Positions 1 to 9,099 of a stretch of DNA of 64,000 bases are shown piece after piece. Below the pieces are notes generated by a model. It was not told the origin of the DNA. It searched no databases and saw only the letters and a program-made list of their open reading frames with translations. The position numbers were made by a program, and so were the translations under genes. This DNA is from Bartonella sp. WD12.1 (lineage in GTDB: Bacteria; Pseudomonadota; Alphaproteobacteria; Rhizobiales; Rhizobiaceae): positions 1,253,501 to 1,317,500 of the forward strand of contig NZ_MUBG01000001.1 of assembly GCF_002022415.1 (NCBI RefSeq), read 5' to 3'. Each line of letters starts with the position of its first letter. Position 1 is the stretch's first letter.

Positions 1-866
1 CCATCAAAAGCACCAGATTCCATACCATCTGCTTCAAGTTCAAAGGCAGATAAATTACCCACCTGAGTAACTAAAGAATCTTTTCCTACCCCACCAAAGT
101 TCACATCAACTTCAAAAGTACCATCTTCCCCATCATTTTCTGGCAGCGCTAATTTAAAATCGTCTACCGGATCTTTAAGATTACCATCTTTATCAAAAAC
201 CAAATCCGTAGTATCAACCTTGTCCTCTCCAACATAGGCATCAACTGTCCACTCATTGTCATCAGTTTTACGCATATAGAAATCAACCTGGACCTTCTTA
301 CCCTGGCTATCATAAGTGGTTACCGATTTTTTATGATTATAACTTTCAGGGTCTTTGGGATCAATATCTCCAGGACCCAAAACCATTGCACTGGCGTCAA
401 AATTTACTTTAAAATCAATTTTTGTCGTGACTTCAGGACCAAATAAATCAGTCGGACCACCTTTAATTTGAACTCTTTGCCCATCCTCATCTAAAAGATA
501 ATATCCCGCTAAATTACGAACATATCCATCCTTATCGCGAGTAAAAGAACCTGCACGCGTTAAATATTCTATTCCGTTTTCATCTGCAACACGAAAAAAA
601 CCATTACCATCAATCATCACATCAGCCATCCGACCTGTTGCACGCGCCGGACCGCTAATTGAAATGTCATGACCAACATGACTCCTCACTCCACCAGGAA
701 CATAAGCATAATCTCCAGAAGGTATTACATAATTAGAAAATTGGACATCTGTACGTTTATATCCAATCGTATTAACATTGGCGACATTTTCTGCCACACC
801 AGAAAGGCGTGTCCCTTGAGCGTTCATACCTGAAACACCCGTACGCATCATCCCATAAATACTCAT
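1..866 (-). CDS. flgE: Flagellar hook protein FlgE, N-terminal part (cut by window edge)
   Basis: The reading frame starts at an ATG at 866, after an AGGAGA ribosome site, and stays open to base 1 (about 288 residues). The N-terminus has the rod/hook signature: an MSIYGMMRTGVSGMNAQ start, then a VAENVANVNTIGYKR segment, the D0 helix shared by FlgB, FlgC, FlgE, FlgF and FlgG. A GNGFFRV segment follows, as in FlgE and FlgG. The middle resembles the hook D1/D2 domains. The product would polymerise into the hook outside the cell after type III export. FlgE rather than FlgG or FlgF is favoured because flgG and flgF are elsewhere in the window and the body is larger. The C-terminus lies outside the window. 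Confidence 0.9.
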   Translation of the reverse strand, partial: MSIYGMMRTGVSGMNAQGTRLSGVAENVANVNTIGYKRTDVQFSNYVIPSGDYAYVPGGVRSHVGHDISISGPARATGRMADVMIDGNGFFRVADENGIEYLTRAGSFTRDKDGYVRNLAGYYLLDEDGQRVQIKGGPTDLFGPEVTTKIDFKVNFDASAMVLGPGDIDPKDPESYNHKKSVTTYDSQGKKVQVDFYMRKTDDNEWTVDAYVGEDKVDTTDLVFDKDGNLKDPVDDFKLALPENDGEDGTFEVDVNFGGVGKDSLVTQVGNLSAFELEADGMESGAFD

Positions 867-1088
867 ATTATCTCCTGTTAATGTTAGCTTATTACGTTAT
901 TATAAGCAGACTTTCTTGCGCGAAACTTTTGCTTAATATTTCTATCAAAATAAAATGATCTTAAAAAAGACACATTTTACAAATAGTTTAATTTTTGACA
1001 TAGGAGAGAGCGAAATTATGAGCGCTAACTACAGTGTCTTTTAAGAAAAAGGCAGAAAAATAGAAAAAAGTAGAGGTTTTTAAAAACA

Positions 1089-1775
1089 TTAATTTTTGAC
1101 GACTAAACTGTAACCAAGAAAGCGTTTTGAATCGATAATGTCGTAACCGATTTTCAATTTGAGTTTCTTGCGGAGTTTACTAATATGGCTTTCAACAACG
1201 TTTTCTTCGATAACATCGTCAAAAACGCCATAAATAGCGTTAAAAATTTGTGTTTTGTTAACGCGTTTTCCGTAGTTTGTTGCAAGATATTCAAGGATAC
1301 GTCTTTCGCGGCGTGGAAGAGGAAAGTTTGTACCATTGATAAGTGGATCGCGCCCATCATTAAAAACGCTAATGGGACCAATTTCTATTGCAGCACTGGT
1401 GCTACGAACATCACCTCCGGTACGTCGGTGAATGGCGGCAATACGTGCAAGAATTTCACGCACATGTATTGGTTTGCGTAAAACATCATCAATGCCAGCT
1501 TGAAAAAGTTCTATTGTATGATCGAGAACATTTGTTTCCGTCATAGCTAAAATAGGTGCAGAACTGTATGCACGGATTTCCTTTGGAAGTTCAATTTGAT
1601 TTTCGCATTTTCCTAAGAGAATCGCTTCAATCGAATTTACTTCATGTTCTGGAGCTGTTGAAATCCATTCACTGAAATCTGAAGGAAGGAGACCTGTTGT
1701 AGCTACTCCTTCTCGAGCGAACAGCGTAGAATAGCCATCCGTTACTAACTTACGGTCATCTACTACAACTATCAT
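1089..1775 (-). CDS. ftcR: Flagellar master regulator FtcR (OmpR-type response regulator)
   Basis: This is a 228-residue two-domain protein: a receiver-like domain (about 1-118) and an OmpR/PhoB winged helix (about 135-225) with the [12 protein letters not shown] and [14 protein letters not shown] segments. It matches the FtcR/Rem family, orphan regulators that control flagellar genes in Brucella and rhizobia. D6, D7 and K101 of the receiver are present, but the strand that normally carries the phospho-acceptor Asp reads AILLGKC (51-57), so ordinary phosphorylation is doubtful. The start is taken at the ATG at 1775, preceded by GAGAAG and matching the family's MIVVVD start; an in-frame TTG lies at 1790. 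It sits upstream of flgE on the same strand. Confidence 0.9.
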   Translation of the reverse strand: MIVVVDDRKLVTDGYSTLFAREGVATTGLLPSDFSEWISTAPEHEVNSIEAILLGKCENQIELPKEIRAYSSAPILAMTETNVLDHTIELFQAGIDDVLRKPIHVREILARIAAIHRRTGGDVRSTSAAIEIGPISVFNDGRDPLINGTNFPLPRRERRILEYLATNYGKRVNKTQIFNAIYGVFDDVIEENVVESHISKLRKKLKLKIGYDIIDSKRFLGYSLVVKN

Positions 1776-1914
1776 GCGCTTCTCACTCAAATAACTTAAC
1801 TTAAAATCTATTTTCAGAAAGATCTAAATCTTAACAAGACGTATATTTTAATCTTTAAAAACACAAGTTATTTTTATAATTTATCTTATATAAATCAATG
1901 ATTTACTATTTATA

Positions 1915-1941
1915 GTTGTATTATTATTTTAATAATACAAC
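1915..1941. promoter_or_regulatory. Perfect 12-bp inverted repeat upstream of ftcR
   Basis: Arms GTTGTATTATTA and TAATAATACAAC flank a TTT loop, with no mismatch. It lies between the stop of the lytic transglycosylase gene (2011) and the ftcR start (1775), about 140 bases upstream of ftcR. It is all A/T in the core and is not followed by a T-run on the minus strand, so a classic terminator is unlikely. An operator or a cruciform-prone spacer is possible; the role is inferred from position only. Confidence 0.4.
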
Positions 1942-2010
1942 TTATATTTGTTTAATGTATATAAAATTGTTCAAAATGAAACAATATGCCATTTTTTCTT
2001 CAAAAATGAT

Positions 2011-2592
2011 TCAAGGTGCGTTTTTACAAAATGCTCGAGAATTAGGAGTCCATTGACCAAAACCGCTTGCAATCATATTACGCATAACACGACATACGTA
2101 ACGTTTTTGGGCTGGGTCATTATTGGGGCCAGCGTGATAACGTGCAACTGCCATAGTCCAGTTGCCTTCTTTTTGATGCAAACTCAGTAAAAAGCGCGCT
2201 GCATAATCTACATTAACATGAGGTTGCAGCATCTCTGCTACAGAAGAAAAATGCTTACGATGATAAAAATAGTTGATTTGCATACAACCTACATCGATTA
2301 ATTTAGCACCACGCTGTTGGGCAGTTTTAAAAATACGTAAAGCTTCCGCTTGCGTTTTAGCAAAAACAGTTTTGCCATCAATATTTAATGCATAAGGCTG
2401 AAGTGATTCTTTATGACCTGTCTCTGTTAAACCAATCGCATAAAGAATACCCAAAGGAATACCATAACGCTTAGAGGTGCCAATCATTTCCGCTTCACAC
2501 ACATTTCCAGCAGCTATAGCACTGCTCAGTGTAACAAAGCTACACAACCAACCGATAAGGATTATGTGGGTGAACATTATCAACGGAAACAT
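2011..2592 (-). CDS. Flagellar lytic transglycosylase (SltF-like)
   Basis: This is a secreted SLT-type muramidase. The start is placed at the ATG at 2592 because it begins a signal peptide (MFPLIMFTHIILIGW, then a cleavage region SSAIAAG); the frame is open further upstream but that part lies inside fliK. The mature protein has the lysozyme-like fold markers: YAIGLTETG with the catalytic Glu, VGCMQINYFYHRKHF, and ARYHAGPNN near the end. It should cleave peptidoglycan in the periplasm so the rod can pass. The FlgJ of this genome lacks a hydrolase domain, so a separate enzyme is expected. Its start overlaps the fliK end by 53 bases in another frame. The ATG at 2577 is an alternative start. Confidence 0.75.
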   Translation of the reverse strand: MFPLIMFTHIILIGWLCSFVTLSSAIAAGNVCEAEMIGTSKRYGIPLGILYAIGLTETGHKESLQPYALNIDGKTVFAKTQAEALRIFKTAQQRGAKLIDVGCMQINYFYHRKHFSSVAEMLQPHVNVDYAARFLLSLHQKEGNWTMAVARYHAGPNNDPAQKRYVCRVMRNMIASGFGQWTPNSRAFCKNAP

Positions 2593-3691
2593 CCAACAGC
2601 GATGAATCCACCAATAAAAATTGTTTGAAAAATTGCTTTGATTCATTTTGTTCATTCTGACCCTTATGACCAAAAGCCCGACGCTGACCATTGAAATTTT
2701 GTCCACTATCATTCTGCCCTGCCCCTTGATCCATCTGCAAAGACTGACCATGCTGGATAGTTTGAACATTTTTATCAATAATACTGACTAATACGCGACT
2801 GTCATCATTAACAGGAACCTTTTCCAAAATGCGGACCAACATCTGTTGATTGTTAGCCAAAAGGCGTGCTGTTTCTTGACGTTGAATATACAATTCAACA
2901 TGAAGCCCTTGCGCACTCATACGCAATTTAGCATCAATCGTCCCAAGCTCAGCAGGTGTTAACTTCAAACGCAAAAGCTGCACATGGCCAACCTTTTTAT
3001 TCAACGTAATGTCAACATCACTTAACTTATTGATTAAAGCAGAATTTTCTTTTTCAAGAGTAAGTTTATCACCTATTTCCAAATCCTCTAGAAGTTGAGA
3101 TTTTTCAACCCCCACCTCCAAACGGGCCATTAATGGTTCACTATTTTGTGTAACACTGTGCGTAAAATTTGGTACAAATTTCTGTGCAAGTGGATTTTTT
3201 TCAACGGCTTTAGTTTGGTTCTCTCCTTGGATTTCATCTTTAACCACATCCGTTTTTTGAATCTCTGCAATCTTTTGATCTTGCACATTACCCTTCACAA
3301 AAGACGGTACGTTCTCATTTTTTTCAAATCTGTCTGATTCTTGTTCTTGCGCAATTTTTTCTTGTTTCACAAACTGCTGTACCAAGCATAAAGGATACGA
3401 AACGTCTTGAAGAGAAACTCTTTTTTTATCTATTAAACGCTTATCTTTTGTTTTTAAAGTTTCAACATCATCCTGTTCTAAATCTTCTTTTAAAGCTTCT
3501 TCTTCTATTGCCTGAGAAAAATCTTCTTCAAGAACCTTTTCATCCAACAGCTTCGTACCTTGGCTAACCAGCGCTTTAAACGCTTCACGCAACTGATTGT
3601 CTCCGCCTTCTTTTGATTGAACCAAAGCCTTATTAACTTTAGACACTGACGTAGAAAGAATATCACACAATTCATCAGTATTTATCATCAT
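2540..3691 (-). CDS. fliK: Flagellar hook-length control protein FliK (formerly MotD)
   Basis: This 383-residue protein has a long, acidic, Lys/Gln-rich variable N-terminal region (about 1-220), as expected for a molecular ruler. The C-terminal domain (about 225-315) has the FliK core: LRLKLTPAELGTIDAKL followed by GLHVELYIQ and ETARLLANN, the part that binds the export gate FlhB and switches secretion from hook to filament. In rhizobia the gene next to motC was called motD and later recognised as fliK; the order motB-motC-fliK here is the same. It starts 2 bases after the motC stop, so it is translationally coupled. Confidence 0.85.
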   Translation of the reverse strand: MMINTDELCDILSTSVSKVNKALVQSKEGGDNQLREAFKALVSQGTKLLDEKVLEEDFSQAIEEEALKEDLEQDDVETLKTKDKRLIDKKRVSLQDVSYPLCLVQQFVKQEKIAQEQESDRFEKNENVPSFVKGNVQDQKIAEIQKTDVVKDEIQGENQTKAVEKNPLAQKFVPNFTHSVTQNSEPLMARLEVGVEKSQLLEDLEIGDKLTLEKENSALINKLSDVDITLNKKVGHVQLLRLKLTPAELGTIDAKLRMSAQGLHVELYIQRQETARLLANNQQMLVRILEKVPVNDDSRVLVSIIDKNVQTIQHGQSLQMDQGAGQNDSGQNFNGQRRAFGHKGQNEQNESKQFFKQFLLVDSSLLDVSVDNVHPHNPYRLVV

Positions 3692-3693
3692 AT

Positions 3694-5028
3694 CTATGTT
3701 CCCAATAATTTATCGACTTCGTCTATTTTTTCTTGTGCTTGCTCGATAAGCTGATTTATTTCTGTTGATGTAGAAGATGGAGCATTTTGTTGCTCAACAG
3801 CTTCTTTTGACATTATATCTAACTCTTTTTGATTTTGTGGTTGTATAGAATCTTGTGTCTTAACTTCTTTTTGACCATCCACTAGAGAAGAAGTAACCTT
3901 TTGTGCCACAGCCTGCACAGCAATAAATAATAAGTAATCTTTTTTTGATAAATCTTTGTCTGAAATATTCTGTAACAATTGCTCCGCTTCATGTGCTGTT
4001 ACAGAACTAGCTAAACTAGCAGCATAATAAAGGCGGGCTGGTGTATCATTTACATTGAGTTCATGCGCCAATGTTAAAGCTTTTTGAGCACTCAATTGCG
4101 CTCTTTCCATACGCGCACCAATCAATGCAGTGCGACTGACATCCATATATGCCATTAATTGTACCATAGGCGGCGCATACGAAATCAATGCCTCTAACTG
4201 TTGATCATCTAATTTCTCATCAATGCGTGGTATAGCAATTCCAAACTCACGCCAAAAGTCCTTCGCATAAGGTGACTTCCCAAATCGACTTGCATAATTG
4301 CGCACTAATAAAGTCAAAAGATCTGTCTCACCAAGAATCGTCACAACCTTAATCTCACGACGAATTGCACTTTCTTCAAATAAAGTTCCCGGGGAAAGAA
4401 GCCTTACTTGATCCAATTGTTTCATCGCCAAAACAGGATCTTTTATAATCGTATTACCAACCGTAGAAAGAATGATAGAAAAGAATAAAGCAGGTGGAAT
4501 AGATTGAATATCTTCATCGGTTAAATTTGCAAAAGTTTTAAAAAAGACTTCTTGTTTATGAGACAAATAAGCCAAAGCACCAGTCATTATATTTTCTGCA
4601 ATCATCCCTTGGCCATAATTTTTTAAAATTACGCGCACAACCGAAGGGTTGCCACCATTAAAAAGGTAAATTAATAATGCATAAAGATTTTGCTTATCTT
4701 TCCAAATATTAGGATTAAAACTTAAAAATTTTTCACCAATTTCTCTTAAAAGCTGCGGTTGTTTTCGCAGTACTTCTTCTTGGCCTGATACAATTTGATC
4801 TTGTAAATTTTGTAAAGAACGAACAAGCTGCATTGGATGAGATAAAATAACCTCTGACCCAACAGAAGACTCCTCAGATTTAGAAGAGGGCACAGCCTGC
4901 ACTACAAACATTTCCTTAGCTTTTTTATAAGAAACTGACTGTGAAGAACCCCCTGCGCCTTGCGCAAAAACTTGTGTAAATGTTATAAAAAACAAAAGAC
5001 CAGCACCATACGCTCTTTTCACAATCAT
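3694..5028 (-). CDS. motC: Periplasmic motility protein MotC
   Basis: This 444-residue protein has a clear signal peptide (MIVKRAYGAGLLFFITFTQ, cleavage after VFAQG) and no further membrane segment. The body is helical, and the Ala/Gln/Glu-rich C-terminus suggests coiled coil. By position (motB-motC-fliK) and shape it is the rhizobial MotC, a periplasmic protein that acts with MotB in motor function. The ATG overlaps the motB stop (ATGA), with AAGGA just upstream. MotE, the MotC chaperone known from Sinorhizobium, is encoded at 21698-22465, which supports the call. Confidence 0.85.
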   Translation of the reverse strand: MIVKRAYGAGLLFFITFTQVFAQGAGGSSQSVSYKKAKEMFVVQAVPSSKSEESSVGSEVILSHPMQLVRSLQNLQDQIVSGQEEVLRKQPQLLREIGEKFLSFNPNIWKDKQNLYALLIYLFNGGNPSVVRVILKNYGQGMIAENIMTGALAYLSHKQEVFFKTFANLTDEDIQSIPPALFFSIILSTVGNTIIKDPVLAMKQLDQVRLLSPGTLFEESAIRREIKVVTILGETDLLTLLVRNYASRFGKSPYAKDFWREFGIAIPRIDEKLDDQQLEALISYAPPMVQLMAYMDVSRTALIGARMERAQLSAQKALTLAHELNVNDTPARLYYAASLASSVTAHEAEQLLQNISDKDLSKKDYLLFIAVQAVAQKVTSSLVDGQKEVKTQDSIQPQNQKELDIMSKEAVEQQNAPSSTSTEINQLIEQAQEKIDEVDKLLGT

Positions 5029-6206
5029 GGTGTTTTTTCCTTTTGAGAAACTGGTTCCATTTGTTTTGGATGTTTAGACAAGGCCTTTTGTAATGCAGGC
5101 ATTTTCTGTGTACGATCAACATTCGGATCCCGTACAAAAATGGATATACGTCGATTTTCAGAAGCATAAGGATCTTGTTTGTTCTTTAAATCCCGATCTG
5201 CATAACCTTCAACACGCAAAATGCGTCTTTCATCCAAACCACCGCGCACTAACATATAATAAGCCATCTGAGCACGCGATGTTGAAAGTTGCCAATTATC
5301 ACGAGCTGCATTACGGTAAGGGCGTGCATCAGTATGTCCACTAACCACCACATCTCCTGGATGCTTTGCAATAACCTTTGCTATACGATCAATAAATCCA
5401 ACTGTTTGTGCTGTAGGAACAGATGAACCAACTTTAAACATTTCATACTCAGGCTGATCCATCAACTCAATCATAACACCTTCTCTGATTGGAAACACAT
5501 TAGCCGATAAATGATTTTCATCAGTTATTTTTTTAATAAGATCCGCCACCTCTTTTGCAAAATCACGTGACTCCTGAGAAGAGGTATCTTCTTGCGCAAG
5601 TTGTTGCTGTGCCTGACCTTCTTTCCATTCTATTGGTTGTCCATTCAACGTGCTGTTATCAGGTGCCACATTTTCCTTCCAATAATGAGGGGAAAATGGA
5701 TCACGATAATCAGTTACTGGTAAATTTTCTTTCGAATCACCCTTGTTATTACCCATAAGAGTTTCATGCTTTCCATCACTCTCAGAAAGATCCTGCATAT
5801 TTTGCTGAGATTGAACAATTTTGTCTAATCCGCCATAGGGATCACGCATTAATTCTGTTTCTTCCAAAGAAACCGGCTGAACGCTCTCTGATTTGCTATC
5901 GCCTCCACATGTCTGACCAACAGGACAAATCTTGTCATCCTCAACATCATTTTTTTTCTGAATACTACGGCTACTTGTTTGAGAATCCGTAAGTTTGATT
6001 GGATTAAAATAATTTGCAATAGCTTCTCTAGTCTCTTCATCTTTTGCGTTAACAAGCCACATCACAAGAAAAAACGCCATCATTGCCGTCACAAAATCAG
6101 CATAAGCAATTTTCCAAGCGCCCCCATGGTGCTCATCATGATCGCCATGTCCCCCACGACGAACAATAATAATTTCAGAGTGAGACTGTCCATCTTCAGA
6201 TTTCAT
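5025..6206 (-). CDS. motB: Flagellar stator protein MotB
   Basis: MotB is the peptidoglycan-anchored half of the proton-driven stator. The His-rich cytoplasmic N-terminus (GGHGDHDEHHGG) leads into a single membrane helix (about 33-52) carrying the proton-accepting Asp at residue 37 in AYADFVTAMM. A long linker follows (about 60-240, rich in Gln, Ser and acidic residues), then an OmpA-like peptidoglycan-binding domain (about 250-370) with VVVSGHTDARPYRN and RRISIFVRD. The length of 393 residues fits the rhizobial form, longer than enteric MotB. AGGAG lies 8 bases before the ATG. The partner motA is at 29960, in a separate operon. Confidence 0.95.
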   Translation of the reverse strand: MKSEDGQSHSEIIIVRRGGHGDHDEHHGGAWKIAYADFVTAMMAFFLVMWLVNAKDEETREAIANYFNPIKLTDSQTSSRSIQKKNDVEDDKICPVGQTCGGDSKSESVQPVSLEETELMRDPYGGLDKIVQSQQNMQDLSESDGKHETLMGNNKGDSKENLPVTDYRDPFSPHYWKENVAPDNSTLNGQPIEWKEGQAQQQLAQEDTSSQESRDFAKEVADLIKKITDENHLSANVFPIREGVMIELMDQPEYEMFKVGSSVPTAQTVGFIDRIAKVIAKHPGDVVVSGHTDARPYRNAARDNWQLSTSRAQMAYYMLVRGGLDERRILRVEGYADRDLKNKQDPYASENRRISIFVRDPNVDRTQKMPALQKALSKHPKQMEPVSQKEKTP

Positions 6207-6955
6207 TGAACCAACTCCTGTAACGTCGTCAATAATGGAGTCAGCTGTGTAGCGGTAACCACGTTACCGCGACGCAAACGTATCTCTGTACTGTTAGTTG
6301 ATTGAAATTCAAATTTAGAAGCATCAAACCCCTCCTGTTTCTTGAGCTGTTCAAACAGTTTTTCATTTCCTTCCAACACTAAAGACTGCTCTGCATCAAT
6401 AACTTGATTTACCATCTTTGTAGCAAATTGTTGAAGTGCTTCTTGCGTAATTTTCTCACCAATAAAAGCAGCAAGTACCTGCGCAATATCTCTAGCAATC
6501 CCTTGACGTAAATCAGCAAACCCTTCTATTAATTGGCTGTGCATCTGAGCACCTAGGGTTTCAACCATACCTTGCTTAGCCGCTTCAATAGCTTTGGCAT
6601 GCTCTTCTTCCATTTGTTGCTTTTCAGCCGCAAATTGTTTTTGCAACTTTTCTGTCGTTTCTTGTTCAACCTGATCAAAAGTCTTTTGTTCGACAACTGC
6701 AAAATCAACACCATTTTCAGAAGCAACATGGAGAGGCAACATCTCTTCCATACCTTCTTCTAAAAAATCAGTACCGGATAACAAAAATTCTTCATATTTC
6801 TCGTTATCACATGTCTGTTCACTTTCATCATTAAAAAGTAAAACTTCTGTATCTTCATCGACAGGTGAAAAATCACTCAGAAAAGAAGCAAGTGATACAC
6901 CTGCTTCTCTTTTAAATTTTTCACCTATCTTTTTCATTCCATTGATCGCTTCCAT
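6203..6955 (-). CDS. FliH-like flagellar export component
   Basis: This is a 250-residue soluble protein. Residues about 80-130 form a Gln/Glu/Lys-rich helix likely to be a coiled coil; the C-terminal half (QGIARDIAQVLAAFIG through RLRRGNVVTATQL) resembles the C-terminal domain of FliH/YscL proteins, which bind the ATPase FliI and hold it at the export gate. The place directly after fliF, where fliH would be expected, and the ATGA overlap with motB support the role. Sequence similarity to classic FliH is weak by eye, so the name is inferred. An alternative is a lineage-specific flagellar cytoplasmic protein. Confidence 0.6.
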   Translation of the reverse strand: MEAINGMKKIGEKFKREAGVSLASFLSDFSPVDEDTEVLLFNDESEQTCDNEKYEEFLLSGTDFLEEGMEEMLPLHVASENGVDFAVVEQKTFDQVEQETTEKLQKQFAAEKQQMEEEHAKAIEAAKQGMVETLGAQMHSQLIEGFADLRQGIARDIAQVLAAFIGEKITQEALQQFATKMVNQVIDAEQSLVLEGNEKLFEQLKKQEGFDASKFEFQSTNSTEIRLRRGNVVTATQLTPLLTTLQELVQ

Positions 6956-6977
6956 TCAACATCTCACTTTAGCAAAT

Positions 6978-8645
6978 CTATGCGGGCTGTACAGTTGCAT
7001 TGGCATCATTAACCCATTCACGTAAAACCTCAGCAAAGCGTTGTTCATCCATTTCTATCATTTGCTCAAGACGATTTTGGGGTGCTACACGCATACGACT
7101 GCGCAAGTCATTAAGCGTATCATCTTTTACCCCTGCAATTCCACCAAATTCTCCATTAGTGTTAGATTGATTTTCTAAAGCAGGCACATCTTTAAGACCT
7201 GCCAAAGCATTTGCTTCATTATCAAGAGCCTTTTGTCCCTCACGCATTTCACGCATCAATGGGCGCACACCTAAGAACAAAATCAACAAGACAGCAACAA
7301 CCAAAGCCAATCCGTTAACAAAACTGGATAAATAAGGTGACAATGATTTCCAAATAGGCGTTTGCATAGGTGTTAGATCTTTATCAGAATAGCCCATAAA
7401 ATCAACTGCTGTAACATTGATAACATCACCACGTTTTGGATCAAGCCCTGCAGCTGTTGCTACCATCTGCTGAATACGATTAATTTCATCATTAATGAAA
7501 CTTTCAGAATCTCCATTATTACCTTTTGCAAGAGCCAAACGTGCACGATCTACCACAATAGCAACAGCCAGTTTTTTCACGCTATAACCATCTTTAACAG
7601 TGGAAATAACCTTAGAGTTAATTTCATAATTAGTAGTTTCTTCACGACGGTCTTTTTTATCAGTTGAGCGTTCTCCACCACCATTAGCAATTTCCTCTTG
7701 TGGAATATTTTGCTCCACCCCAACAGCATCATTATTGCGGCTATTTTGACTGTCCGCTTGATCACGCACAGAGCGCACAGAACGTACAACCTGCGATTCC
7801 GGATCAAAAACAGTTTCATTAATCTGTTGACGGTTTGTATCTAAATCAACTTGCACACTAGTTTGGAAGTGATCAAGGCCAAGGTAAGGTACTAATTGCT
7901 TACGAATATTAGCATCAATTTGTGATGCAACTTGTTGTTCAAGCAAAGCCATCCGAACAGAAGCTCCATTCGCCGCATCAACCCCAGAAGCCAATAACTG
8001 CCCCCGTGTATCCATAACTGTAACAGAACTTGCTTCAAGCGAAGGAACCGCTGCAGATACCAACTGGCGAATAGATTGAGCAGATTCAGCTGAAAAACCA
8101 CCATCTGTACGAATTACAACAGAAGCTGTAGGCTTCTGATTAGCCTTACGGAATGACCCTTTGTCTGGCAAAACAATATGAACACGTGCAGCCTTTACAC
8201 CTTGCACAACTTGAATTGTGCGGGCAATCTCACCTTCTAAAGCACGTTGGCGAGTAATTTCCTGCATAAAAGATGTTAACCCCAATGACCCCATATTATC
8301 AAACAATTCATACCCTGCATTATTTGATGTAGGAAGCCCTTTTTCTGCAAGAAACATCCGAGCCTTTTCCGCCTGCCCCACAGGAACTTGAATAGAACTT
8401 CCATCGGAAGAAACATCAAAAGCAATTCCCGTTTCACCCAAAGCCACCCCCATACGGTTCACATCATCACGAGAAAGACCAATATAAAGTGTCTCATAAG
8501 AAGGACGTGTTAAATAAAAACTGGAAAATAAAATCGTTCCAAATAACGTGATTCCAACCAGACCAAGCGCAACAAGACGTTTTACCCCTAATTTCTGAAG
8601 AGCTTGCCCGGAAGAAGAAAGAAAAGCCAAAAGTTTATCAAGCAT
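6978..8645 (-). CDS. fliF: Flagellar MS-ring protein FliF
   Basis: FliF forms the membrane ring on which the motor and export gate assemble. The 555-residue length is typical. There are two membrane helices, about 28-48 and about 445-465 (GLALVVAVLLILFLGV). The periplasmic part has ring-building motifs: the YccdV-type first domain with LGETGIAFDVSSDG, and GEIARTIQVVQGVKAARVHI in the second. The short cytoplasmic tail (MIEMDEQRFAEVLREWV) binds FliG. It heads a minus-strand operon running through the FliH-like gene, motB, motC, fliK and the transglycosylase. The start at 8645 begins a hydrophilic N-terminus before helix 1. Confidence 0.95.
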   Translation of the reverse strand: MLDKLLAFLSSSGQALQKLGVKRLVALGLVGITLFGTILFSSFYLTRPSYETLYIGLSRDDVNRMGVALGETGIAFDVSSDGSSIQVPVGQAEKARMFLAEKGLPTSNNAGYELFDNMGSLGLTSFMQEITRQRALEGEIARTIQVVQGVKAARVHIVLPDKGSFRKANQKPTASVVIRTDGGFSAESAQSIRQLVSAAVPSLEASSVTVMDTRGQLLASGVDAANGASVRMALLEQQVASQIDANIRKQLVPYLGLDHFQTSVQVDLDTNRQQINETVFDPESQVVRSVRSVRDQADSQNSRNNDAVGVEQNIPQEEIANGGGERSTDKKDRREETTNYEINSKVISTVKDGYSVKKLAVAIVVDRARLALAKGNNGDSESFINDEINRIQQMVATAAGLDPKRGDVINVTAVDFMGYSDKDLTPMQTPIWKSLSPYLSSFVNGLALVVAVLLILFLGVRPLMREMREGQKALDNEANALAGLKDVPALENQSNTNGEFGGIAGVKDDTLNDLRSRMRVAPQNRLEQMIEMDEQRFAEVLREWVNDANATVQPA

Positions 8646-9099
8646 ATAGTTGCACCATTTTTATTGAAAAAACCCATTTCGAGCTAAATAAAGACAACTT
8701 TTCTATAGTTGTTTATCTACTCTTTTTCCCTGAAGTCATAAGAAATAAAACTTGCGCGAAAATGATGCCCACTCTCAACAAAAAAATCTCATGATACCTA
8801 TTGACTATTATCTTAAAACATTATGTTAATAATAATATCGTCTTTTAATAAAAGAAAGAAGTCAAAAAATTAACTTTTACACTATATCTATGCTTACAAC
8901 ATAAATACATATAAATACAATATGTATTTCATAAATAAACAATATGTATTTTACTATAATTTATCTTTAAATGTGCAAAATTATTTTTTTTCTTTACAGA
9001 TAAGTTATAATGAAATATTTATTGCTCTAAATAATCCATTTGTTTCCTTCTTATAAGCGGGGAGGGGTCAATATGGGGTTTATAAGTAAGGAAAGTATT
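8646..9099. promoter_or_regulatory. Divergent promoter region fliF / first autotransporter
   Basis: This 450-base, very AT-rich stretch lies between two divergently read genes. It holds two exact copies of ACAATATGTATTT, at 8917-8929 and 8939-8951, 22 bases apart, which is two helical turns. Such spacing is typical of paired operator half-sites on one face of the DNA. A GGAGGGG run at 9061-9067 precedes an in-frame ATG at 9073, an alternative start for the autotransporter. No other gene is visible. Confidence 0.45.
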
